Shown here: one piece after another, positions 41,322 to 47,308 of the stretch
How positions within the stretch are numbered: the stretch's first letter is position 1
Layout: the number at the start of each line of letters is the position of its first letter
Assembly: GCF_000170895.1 (NCBI RefSeq)
Contig: NZ_ABCS01000078.1
Coordinates: 1-47,308 of the forward strand
Length of the DNA stretch: 47,308 nt
Origin: Plesiocystis pacifica SIR-1
Lineage (GTDB): Bacteria > Myxococcota_A > Polyangia > Nannocystales > Nannocystaceae
Reading direction: 5' to 3'
The notes under the pieces: generated by a model
Seen by the model: the letters and a program-made list of their open reading frames with translations, nothing else
The model's database searches: none
Told to the model about the DNA's origin: nothing
Translations under genes and position numbers: made by a program

Positions 41322-41338
41322 TCGAACGCTGTGTTCGA
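41322..41338. promoter_or_regulatory. candidate LysR-type binding site
   Basis: TCGAAC, five bases, GTTCGA: a perfect interrupted dyad in the 84-bp gap between the divergent lysR and SnoaL-like genes, 23 bp upstream of the lysR GTG. LysR proteins bind such dyads in divergent promoters, although the classical T-N11-A form is not exactly met. Confidence 0.5.
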
Positions 41339-41383
41339 CGAGCTCGGACGGTGCCGGGGGTCCAGGCCTGCTAGGGAAAAGGC

Positions 41384-42175
41384 ATGATCGACCACGACGA
41401 CCAACCCCGGCTGCGCAACGCCATTGGCCTGTACATGGAGGGGATCCGCGACGGCAAGGCCCGCGAGGCGATCGAGAAGTTCACCGGCGCCCGTTACACC
41501 CAGCACTCCACGGGGGTGCGCGACGGCAAGGAGGGCTTCATCGAGTTCTTCGAGCCCTTCTTGGCCCGAAACCCCGAGCGCGACATCCAGGTCATCCGCG
41601 GCTGGCAGGACGAGCGCTACGCCTTCGTCCACGTCTACCAGTCGCTCAACGGCGGCGAGGCCCAGTGGGTGACCGCGGACTTCTTCGACTTCGACGCGGA
41701 CGACAAGATCATCGAGCACTGGGACGTGATCGCGGCCTACTGCCCCGCGACCCCCAGCGGCCACACCAGCATCGACGGCGCGACCGAGATCCGCGACCTC
41801 GAGCACACCGAGGCCAACAAGGCGCTGGTCCGCGAGATGATCGAGCAGCTGCTGATGCGCGGCGGGGATGTCTCCAAAGCAGACCAGTACATCTCGCGGG
41901 ACACCTACATCCAACACAACGCCGAGGTCGGCGACGGCCTCGAGGCCTTCGAGGCGCTGCTCAACCAGCCCGATCGGCCGCTGTGGTACGAGCGCGTCGT
42001 GCTCCTGGTCGGGCGGGGCAACTTCGTGGCGACGCTGTGCGAGGCTCGCTGGGAGGGCGAGCCCTACGCCCAGGCCGACGTCTTCCGGGTCGAGGGCGGG
42101 CGCATCGTCGAGCACTGGGACAACGTCGAGCCCTGCCCGCCGGAGGACGAGCTGGCCAACGGCGGCAAGTTCTGA
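41384..42175 (+). CDS. tandem SnoaL-like (NTF2-fold) protein
   Basis: A 263-aa cytosolic protein made of two SnoaL-like domains. Repeat 1 (~10-130) has ARYTQHSTGVRDGKEGFIEFF and DDKIIEHWDVIA; repeat 2 (~145-250) has DTYIQHNAEVGDGLEAFEAL and GGRIVEHWDNVE. The pattern 'YIQHN...DG...F' and 'IVEHWD' is that of NTF2-like proteins of the SnoaL-like/YybH type, whose cavity often binds small hydrophobic ligands or acts as an isomerase or hydrolase. The tandem duplication gives a built-in dimer. It is divergent from the LysR regulator and probably its target. Function unknown. Confidence 0.8.
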   Translation: MIDHDDQPRLRNAIGLYMEGIRDGKAREAIEKFTGARYTQHSTGVRDGKEGFIEFFEPFLARNPERDIQVIRGWQDERYAFVHVYQSLNGGEAQWVTADFFDFDADDKIIEHWDVIAAYCPATPSGHTSIDGATEIRDLEHTEANKALVREMIEQLLMRGGDVSKADQYISRDTYIQHNAEVGDGLEAFEALLNQPDRPLWYERVVLLVGRGNFVATLCEARWEGEPYAQADVFRVEGGRIVEHWDNVEPCPPEDELANGGKF

Positions 42176-42238
42176 GCGGACCCCGCCGACTGGGTGGGCA
42201 CTCGGAAACCATCGGCCGCAGCCGACGTAGGCCGGCCC

Positions 42239-43054
42239 ATGACACTCTCCATGAGTCGGGCGGGGGGGCTCGCCGCGGCAAGCGTAGCGCTCCTCCTGTC
42301 CTCGAGCTGTGACCGTGACGCTGCGCCACAGGGTGCCGGGCAGCCAGAGCCTGTCGCGGCCGCGAGCGAAGCCCCCGAAGACGCCCAGTCCCCCGCGGCC
42401 GACCAGAGCAGGGCGCCCGAGGCCAGGGAGGGCCGGGGCGCGGAGCAGACCACGGCTCAGCCCCCGCGGGAGAAGGTGGCGGCGGAGACCGAGACCCTCG
42501 GCACGCTCCCCGAGGGCGTCGGCCTGGCGGTGGGCAGCCCCATCCCCGAGGTCTCGGCGCGCGACCTCGACGGGCAGCCGGTGCGCCTGCGTGCCCTGAC
42601 GGACGCGGGCCCCGTGTTGCTCATCTTCTACCGGGGCGGCTGGTGCCCCTACTGCAGCTTTCAGGTCCACGACGTCGCCCGCCGGACCGCCGACTTCGAG
42701 GCCCTGGGCGTCACGCCCGTGCTGATCAGCGTCGATCGGCCCCAGGAGTCGGCGAAGCTCGAGGCCAGCTACGCGCTGACCTTCCCGGTGTGGAGCGACG
42801 CGAGCCTCGAGGTCCACGAGGCCTTCGGGGTGGTCAACGTCCTCGACGAGGCGGCCCTCGCCAAGCTCCGCGCGTTCGGCCACGACATCGAGGGCGCGTC
42901 GGGGCAGACCCACCACAGCATCGCCATCCCCTCGGCCTTCGTCCTCGACGGGGGGAAGGTCGCGTTCGCCCACGCCGAGCACGACTACAAAAAGCGCCCC
43001 AGCGCCAAGCAGCTCCTCGCTCAGCTGCGGACCATGGGCTACGGCAGCGAGTAG
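42239..43054 (+). CDS. AhpC/TSA-type redoxin lipoprotein
   Basis: A 271-aa predicted lipoprotein. Lipobox LLSSSC is followed by an Ala/Glu/Pro linker (~23-90) and a peroxiredoxin-like domain (~95-270). The active-site segment is LLIFYRGGWCPYCSFQVHDV, with Cys136 and Cys139 spaced as in thioredoxins; GGWCPYC is common in AhpC/TSA 'peroxiredoxin-like' proteins. VLISVDRPQES and HSIAIPSAFVLDGGKVAFAH are further fold markers. It should reduce peroxides or disulfides outside the inner membrane. Its 3' end overlaps the convergent beta-helix gene by 16 bp. ATG at 42239 gives a proper signal peptide. Confidence 0.82.
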   Translation: MTLSMSRAGGLAAASVALLLSSSCDRDAAPQGAGQPEPVAAASEAPEDAQSPAADQSRAPEAREGRGAEQTTAQPPREKVAAETETLGTLPEGVGLAVGSPIPEVSARDLDGQPVRLRALTDAGPVLLIFYRGGWCPYCSFQVHDVARRTADFEALGVTPVLISVDRPQESAKLEASYALTFPVWSDASLEVHEAFGVVNVLDEAALAKLRAFGHDIEGASGQTHHSIAIPSAFVLDGGKVAFAHAEHDYKKRPSAKQLLAQLRTMGYGSE

Positions 43055-44604
43055 GGGAGCTCGAGGGCGCCGAGGCTGGGCGGATCGGCCCAGCACTGCT
43101 CGTCCAGGTCGCCGCCGCCGCGTCCGTCGAGGGCGTCGATCCAGGTGCCCGCGCCCGCGGCCGGGCTGTTGGGGTCGAGGTGGTAGTCGCCCGCCCCGGG
43201 GTCGGCGAACAGCGGGTCTTCGCCGATGATGCCGCCCTGCTCGGCGACGGGCAGCATCCCCGGCGGGTCGGACTGCGCCGGCGCGTCGTGGCGGTGCCAG
43301 AGGTTGGTGGTGATCTCGAAGGAGTCGGGATCGGTGCCGCCCCCGACGTTGACCGCCGTCGAGATCTGGCCGTCGAAGGAGACGATGTTGTTGATGAAGC
43401 GGCCGCCGCTGGCGGGCAGGAACTCGTACTCGGCGGTCGAGCTCGTCTCCTGGAGGATGCGGAAGATCCAGCTGCTCGGCGTGTCGATGACGTTGTTGGC
43501 CGCGAGGCAGTCGACGCAGCCGACGAAGGCGAAGGGCGTGACGCCGCCGCGGAAGGTGTTGGCGATGACCCGGATGTCGCGGGCCTCGGCGTTGGGCTGG
43601 TCCGGCGACAGGGGCGGGCGGAAGAATTCGAAGCCCGTCGAGCCGCCCATGTTGATCGCGCGCTGGCCCGCGTCCTCGAACACGTTCGCGCGGATCTCGA
43701 TGTCCTCGGCGCCGCCCTTGTTCTGGACCGCGCTGCCGCCCGCGCCCAGATCCGAGAAGTGGTTGGCGTAGATCAGCCCGCGGTGGCAGCCGACGTGGTC
43801 GATGGCGCTGCCCGACCCGCCGCCGCCGCAGCGGGCGAATTCGCTGTCGAGGACCCAGTAGTCGTCGAGGCCCGAGAGCTTGAGGCAGTCCTGATTCCCG
43901 CCCGCGCCGACGTCGTGGATCCATAGGTCACGGAGCACGATGAAGCGCGCGGCCTCGGGGTCGGCCGTGTTGCCCCCGTCGTCGACGTTGATGCCGTTTT
44001 GGGTCGCGTTGGCGACCTCGAGGTCGTGGATGATCACGTAGCGGGCCTCGCTGAGCTGGAAGGCCTGGCCGCCGCCGTCGATGAGCGGGCGCGCTTCGCC
44101 GGGGGCTCCGCCGATCCAGATGGGGGCGTCGGCGCTCCCCGTGAGCCCGGCGATGTAGCCCCCGCCAGCGTAGGTGCCCGCGTGCACGCGCACGGCGGTG
44201 CCCGGCGTCGCCAGGCCGGCGGCGTGCTCGATGCTCGCGCAGGGTTGATCGGGGGCGCCGCAGTCCGGGCTGTCCGCGCCGTCGGTGGCGACGTGGAGCT
44301 CGGCGCTGGGCTGCTGACCGTCCTCGAAGGTCGCGGGGGCGCCACACTCCGGGTCTCCGCCCGTGTCGGTGGACTCGTCGCTTTCTTCGGTGTCGTCGGT
44401 CGCTTCGGTGTCGCCGGTGGTCTCGCTCTCGCTGGTCTCGGTCTCGGTCCCGCTCTCGCTCGAGTCGCCGGTGGTCCCGGTGTCCCCCTCGCTCGTGCCG
44501 ACCTCGTCGTCCGTGCTGGCCCCATCGTCCGGGGAGGGATCGGTGCAGGCCAGGGACACGAGGGTCAGCAGCGCCAGGCTGGGAGCGCGGACAAAGCGAG
44601 TCAT
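43039..44604 (-). CDS. right-handed beta-helix lipoprotein
   Basis: A 521-aa predicted lipoprotein. The signal peptide ends in LVSLAC (lipobox). An acidic Ser/Thr/Glu linker of TETSESETTGDTEATD type (~25-85) is encoded by an irregular tandem repeat near 44380-44480. From ~100 on the protein is a parallel beta-helix: CASIEHAAGLATPGTAVRVHAGTYAGG opens it, and rungs with Asn/Asp turns follow (YVIIHDLEVANATQNGINV, IEIRANVFEDAGQRAINMGG, IRVIANTFRGG). The end DPLFADPGAGDYHLDPNSPAAGAG is typical of such surface proteins. Likely a polysaccharide-binding or -cleaving protein. ATG 44604 is preferred; ATG 44619 is an alternative. Confidence 0.83.
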   Translation of the reverse strand: MTRFVRAPSLALLTLVSLACTDPSPDDGASTDDEVGTSEGDTGTTGDSSESGTETETSESETTGDTEATDDTEESDESTDTGGDPECGAPATFEDGQQPSAELHVATDGADSPDCGAPDQPCASIEHAAGLATPGTAVRVHAGTYAGGGYIAGLTGSADAPIWIGGAPGEARPLIDGGGQAFQLSEARYVIIHDLEVANATQNGINVDDGGNTADPEAARFIVLRDLWIHDVGAGGNQDCLKLSGLDDYWVLDSEFARCGGGGSGSAIDHVGCHRGLIYANHFSDLGAGGSAVQNKGGAEDIEIRANVFEDAGQRAINMGGSTGFEFFRPPLSPDQPNAEARDIRVIANTFRGGVTPFAFVGCVDCLAANNVIDTPSSWIFRILQETSSTAEYEFLPASGGRFINNIVSFDGQISTAVNVGGGTDPDSFEITTNLWHRHDAPAQSDPPGMLPVAEQGGIIGEDPLFADPGAGDYHLDPNSPAAGAGTWIDALDGRGGGDLDEQCWADPPSLGALELPYSLP

Positions 44605-44753
44605 GGCTGTTTTTCCCATGTTCCGGGTGGGGGAGCGAGTCGGAAGCCTCGAGGAGCGCACGGGCTTCATGGCGCGGCGGGACGCCTGGGACGCGGTCCA
44701 GGCCTCCGCCCCACTTGAGCGACGAGCGACTCACGGACTTCTGAACAGGCTCA

Positions 44754-44841
44754 GATCAGCCGTCACCGAAGCGAGGCTTCGGCCTACCAAGGACGAAACA
44801 GCCCCCAGGCTGTCTACCAATCGGTCAGTTTCTCATCAGAG
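44754..44841 (-). repeat. dispersed 3'-end repeat, family C copy 1
   Basis: An 88-bp block that recurs in the same window orientation at 46429-46515, with about 80% identity by eye. On the minus strand it starts CTCTGATGAG, whose TGA is the stop codon of the poly-gamma-glutamate hydrolase gene. It then has CAGCC...GGCTG and CCGAAGCCTCGCTTCGG stems. CCTACCAAGGA is the longest shared run read on the plus strand. It looks like a 3'-end element of that gene. Confidence 0.75.
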
Positions 44842-45888
44842 CAGCTGGGCGTAGTACTCGGCCAGGGCCTCGGCGATGGCCAGCCCGTAGAGCTCGCGGG
44901 CGGGGAGGCTCTGCTCGAGCTGGACTCCGCCCGCGCCCCCCGCCGTGAGCCAATTGACGATGTTGCCTGGGTTGTCGCCAGGGTAGAGGTCGACCTCGGC
45001 GGACAGGCAGACCTCGATGCCCGAGCCCGCGAGCACGCCCGCGATGACCTCGCGGACCCCCTCGCGGAGCCACTGCGGCCCACCCCCGCCGACGACGACG
45101 AGGGGGAGGCTCGTGCCGTGGAAGGACAGGGCGTAGGCGAAGCCTCGGTCGGCGATGAGGTCTAGGCCTGGGAAGCTGTTGGGGCTGATGTCGGTGCTGG
45201 TGATGTGCCAGCGCTCGTAGGCCCCGCCGCCCTCGCGGTAGCCCTTGCACAGCCAGGAGCTCGCGCCCTGGTCGGCGAGCAGGCTCTGCATCAGCTCGGC
45301 TTGGTCGTCGGTGTGGCGCTCGATGAAGCCGCCGTGGGGGGCGAGGGCGATGAAGCTCTGGCTCTGGCCGTCGTCGACCAGGCGCTCGACGAACTCGCTC
45401 AGGTCCTTGGCCTCCTGGTCGCTCAGGCCCTCGGCGACGACGGTGGTCGACAAGATGGCGTCGAAGGTGTCCGTGGTCCCCAGGCGCGAGCGCGCCTGCA
45501 TGCCCATGCGGACGCGCGTCTCGGAGTTCTCGCTGCGGAGCTGTCCGACGGTGTAGAGGGCGTAGCTGTCCTCTCCGCGGAGCACCCGACACTGGTCGCC
45601 CAGGCCCAGGTAAGCCGTGAGCGCGGGGTCGATGGACAGGTGCTCGGCCTTGGCGAGGATGGGCTGGTTCTTGCGCGCGCGACGAACCTGGACCTCGACG
45701 CTGGCCGGCGGGTTCGTGCCGCGAAAGCGCTCGAGCTCGAGGGGCACCTCGCGGTCGGGATCGGACGCGCACGCCTGCGCCATCAGCGGGACGCTGGCGG
45801 CGCCCAGCATGCGAATGAACCCGCGGCGGTCCAGGGCATCCTCGGAGCGGGGGGGCGCTTCGACTCTCTGATACTCGCTGTCTTCCAT
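44836..45888 (-). CDS. poly-gamma-glutamate hydrolase family protein, Tat-exported lipoprotein
   Basis: A 350-aa protein resembling the zinc-dependent poly-gamma-glutamate hydrolases first known from Bacillus phages (PghP). SFIALAPHGGFIERHTDDQAELM carries the family His and Glu metal ligands; a third is probably His in ALSFHGTS. The export signal is twin-arginine (DRRGFIRMLGAASVPLMAQAC) and ends in a lipobox, so it is folded before export and then lipidated. Mature form ~300 residues. No phage genes surround it, so a role in degrading capsule or biofilm poly-gamma-glutamate of other bacteria is plausible for a predatory organism. ATG at 45888; the frame is open 96 bp upstream into AT-rich sequence. 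Confidence 0.78.
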   Translation of the reverse strand: MEDSEYQRVEAPPRSEDALDRRGFIRMLGAASVPLMAQACASDPDREVPLELERFRGTNPPASVEVQVRRARKNQPILAKAEHLSIDPALTAYLGLGDQCRVLRGEDSYALYTVGQLRSENSETRVRMGMQARSRLGTTDTFDAILSTTVVAEGLSDQEAKDLSEFVERLVDDGQSQSFIALAPHGGFIERHTDDQAELMQSLLADQGASSWLCKGYREGGGAYERWHITSTDISPNSFPGLDLIADRGFAYALSFHGTSLPLVVVGGGGPQWLREGVREVIAGVLAGSGIEVCLSAEVDLYPGDNPGNIVNWLTAGGAGGVQLEQSLPARELYGLAIAEALAEYYAQLL

Positions 45889-46428
45889 TGCGCGATGATG
45901 GAAGAGTGATGCATTTAAATCAAAGCATTTAATGATCGTACTTATGTGAAGTGTTCCAGTTCTTTGCAGAGGTGTAAATGACAAACGGCATTCATGCGAG
46001 ACGGAGGGGGTGGTGGCGGAGTCACCCTGAGAAAAACGAGAGTGAACGCCGAGGATGATAACGAGCCTGAGTGCGCGTTTTTATGAACTGCAGGTTGCTA
46101 TAAACGCCGATTACTGGCCCTCCGAGCAGGAAGATTTCGCCAATGACGAAGCCCTCAGTTGAGGGGTGACTAGTTCGTCATGCGCGACTGTCAAAGGCGA
46201 TGAACCACGGGACTATTTTCGAAATGTAATGAATGTCTGAAGCGAGACTCATGGCTCGATTGTGGTCAACTGAGATCGTGGCCATTCCGAGCTCGACGAG
46301 CTGCCGAGGGTCGATGCAGTCCTCCGTTTCGGGGAGGCGTCGGGGAGCCGTGGTGGAGACCGTGCGGCTGTTCGAACACCCGCCGCGTGCCCCAAGTGTC
46401 CGCCCTGACCCTGCGGGCATGCGACCCT
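45889..46428. other. AT-richer intergenic block without a supported gene
   Basis: About 540 bp with visibly lower GC than the rest of the window, upstream of the poly-gamma-glutamate hydrolase gene. It contains TTTAAAT, TTAATGATCG and CGTTTTTATGAACT tracts and probably the promoter of that gene. A minus-strand frame at 46178-46441 (87 codons, ending YISKIVPWFIAFDSRA) is the only ORF of note. It has no ribosome site and its 5' end lies in repeat C, so I do not call it a gene. The composition hints at an acquired or decayed segment. Confidence 0.5.
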
Positions 46429-46515
46429 GATCAGCCATCACCGAAGTCGAGGCCTCCGCCTACCAAGGATGAAGCAGCCCCCCGCGGACTACCGAGCGGT
46501 CAGTTCCCATCAGAG
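46429..46515 (-). repeat. dispersed 3'-end repeat, family C copy 2
   Basis: Second copy of the 44754-44841 block (87 bp). It abuts family B copy 2 with only one base between them. Reading the minus strand, the order after the HEAT-repeat gene is stop codon, B, C, so both elements are in the downstream region of that gene. Confidence 0.75.
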
Positions 46516-46516
46516 A

Positions 46517-46659
46517 GACTGTCGAGGAATCCACGCCCCCGCGAGCGGGGGCGACCACGAGCCTCCTCGAAGGTACGAACACCATTGCCCACCAAGCCAA
46601 AGCGGAGGAGCGGAGCGACGAAGCGCCCCCGATCCCAGGCGCCTGTGGGGGCAAAACAG
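46517..46659 (-). repeat. dispersed 3'-end repeat, family B copy 2
   Basis: Inverted copy of the 14744-14885 block, 143 bp. On the minus strand it starts CTGTTTTGCCCCCAC four bases after the stop of the HEAT-repeat gene, and ends with CGCCCCCGC...GCGGGGGCG, as copy 1 does. Conservation of ~50 bp without change in the middle exceeds what hairpin stability alone would require. Confidence 0.8.
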
Positions 46660-46663
46660 TCTC

Positions 46664-47308
46664 TCAGTCGTCTCCATGCTCGAGCTGTTCGAGGAGCTCG
46701 AGGTAGACCGCGCGGCGGTCGGGGCGAGCCTTGCGGGCCACCTTGTGGATGCGGGGGGCGAACGCGGGCCCCCAGCCGAGCGTGGCTCGGCGGGCCGCCT
46801 CACGGACCTTGGGGTCGCCGTGCTCGAGGTGCTCGAGGAGCAGGGGCGCGCCGGCTTCGTGGCGCGCGAAGCCCAGGCTGGACAGGCGCGAGATGATCAC
46901 GTCCTTGCGGGTCTCGACGGCGAAGCTGGCGACGATGGCGTCGAGGGTGCGGGCAGGGGAGGCGACCTTGCGCAGGGCTCGGATGGCGGCGCTGCGCACT
47001 CGGGGGCGGCGGTCGGTGGCGAGGGCCTCGAGGGGGGATGCCCCCGCTTCGCCGCACTCGGCCAGGGCGTGGACGGCTCGAACGGCGACACCGTCGGCGA
47101 GGTCGGCCGCGCGGGTGAGGGCGGCGAGGCCCTCGACGTCTCCGTCGAGGCCCGCGAGGGGGTCCTCGGTGAGGGCCTGTGGGTGTATCGGGGTCGGGGC
47201 CGGGCGAAGATGGACGACGGCTTCGGGGTGGGTCTGGGCGACGCACTCGACCAGGGCGGCGAGGGGGCGCGCGGGGAGGCCCTCGGGGCTGCGCAAGAGC
47301 GGCAGCAG
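46664..47308 (-). CDS. HEAT-repeat protein (partial, continues past the window)
   Basis: At least 215 codons of a minus-strand gene whose 5' end lies beyond the window; the frame is open to the last base (LLPLLRSPEGLPARP), so an internal TTG at 47296 should not be taken as the start. Two or three HEAT-like repeats are visible: GVAVRAVHALAECGEAGASPLEALATDRRPRVRSAAIRAL and GAPLLLEHLEHGDPKVREAARRATL (read in pieces). These alpha-solenoids bind proteins or, in related PBS-lyase repeats, chromophores. The role is unknown. Its stop is followed immediately by repeats B and C. Confidence 0.75.
   Translation of the reverse strand: MLPLLRSPEGLPARPLAALVECVAQTHPEAVVHLRPAPTPIHPQALTEDPLAGLDGDVEGLAALTRAADLADGVAVRAVHALAECGEAGASPLEALATDRRPRVRSAAIRALRKVASPARTLDAIVASFAVETRKDVIISRLSSLGFARHEAGAPLLLEHLEHGDPKVREAARRATLGWGPAFAPRIHKVARKARPDRRAVYLELLEQLEHGDD

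Noticed and set aside
38890..41374. Continuation of the kinase reading frame for another 800 codons
   Set aside because: After the frameshift point the translation becomes Arg/Pro/Gly-rich noise and runs antisense across lysR; the real protein continues in the next frame.
44836..45888. Phage origin of the poly-gamma-glutamate hydrolase implying a prophage
   Set aside because: No integrase, capsid, tail or lysis genes lie nearby and the protein has a bacterial Tat lipoprotein signal.
46178..46441. An 87-codon minus-strand ORF in the AT-rich block
   Set aside because: It has no ribosome site, its start lies in repeat C and it shows no recognisable domain; recorded only as part of the intergenic description.

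Overview
The window is 47 kb of very GC-rich, densely coding DNA. Its gene content points to a myxobacterium, most likely of the Nannocystis/Plesiocystis group (Myxococcota). The signs are several eukaryotic-type Ser/Thr kinases (one fused to TPRs, one a pseudokinase), many lipoproteins whose lipidated Cys is followed by acidic Thr/Ser/Gly/Glu-rich linkers, a von Willebrand A lipoprotein, a PHM/DBH-like copper monooxygenase lipoprotein, an HTTM membrane protein, a PilT-type ATPase and a PAS-rich histidine kinase. This placement is inferred from gene style; there is no rRNA or other marker gene. I saw no tRNA, CRISPR array, prophage or transposase gene.

Layout. 10-4067: Na+/solute symporter, a small unknown ORF, a TlpA-like redoxin lipoprotein, and the tRNA methylthiotransferase mtaB. 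4063-4232: a palindromic repeat (family A) lying between convergent genes. 4228-5720: a TetR repressor and alpha/beta hydrolase operon with an ACGACCGGTCGT operator. 6018-10216: phosphate control (phoB, phoR, phoU) plus a membrane-anchored unknown; there is no pst transporter here. 10232-10380: an N-terminal gene remnant. 10463-12917 (minus): a translationally coupled desaturase, GNAT and trmO operon. 13037-17978: a pseudokinase, a family B repeat, a 49-aa membrane peptide and an HTTM protein. 18050-24449: a VWA lipoprotein, a TerB-like protein, a sulfotransferase, a TetR regulator coupled to the copper monooxygenase, and an archaeal-type GAPDH-like dehydrogenase. 24640-26942: an esterase lipoprotein, an SspB-like ClpXP adaptor and a broken lipoprotein gene. 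27017-31080: a PAS kinase with a MerR-HTH response regulator, and thioredoxin. 31156-33555: a PilT-like ATPase and a Sel1 lipoprotein. 33914-40142: a Ser/Thr kinase, purKE, and a kinase-TPR gene split by a frameshift. 40138-40404: the second family A repeat. 40400-47308: a LysR/SnoaL-like pair, a redoxin lipoprotein, a beta-helix lipoprotein, a Tat-exported poly-gamma-glutamate hydrolase, an AT-richer non-coding block with repeats B and C, and a HEAT-repeat gene that runs off the window.

The most unusual signal is non-coding. Three repeat families each occur twice and sit at gene 3' ends. Family A is a long imperfect palindrome between convergent genes; all four flanking genes stop at the TAG inside an ACTAGCAG end. 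Families B and C lie at or just past stop codons in a constant orientation relative to the upstream gene, and one B and one C copy abut. They look like a set of dispersed 3'-end elements (terminators, structured RNAs or small non-autonomous mobile elements) that I cannot match to a named family from memory. Other points of note are the pseudokinase with a C-terminal TonB-C-like domain, a TetR operator that covers its own start codon, and three disrupted genes.
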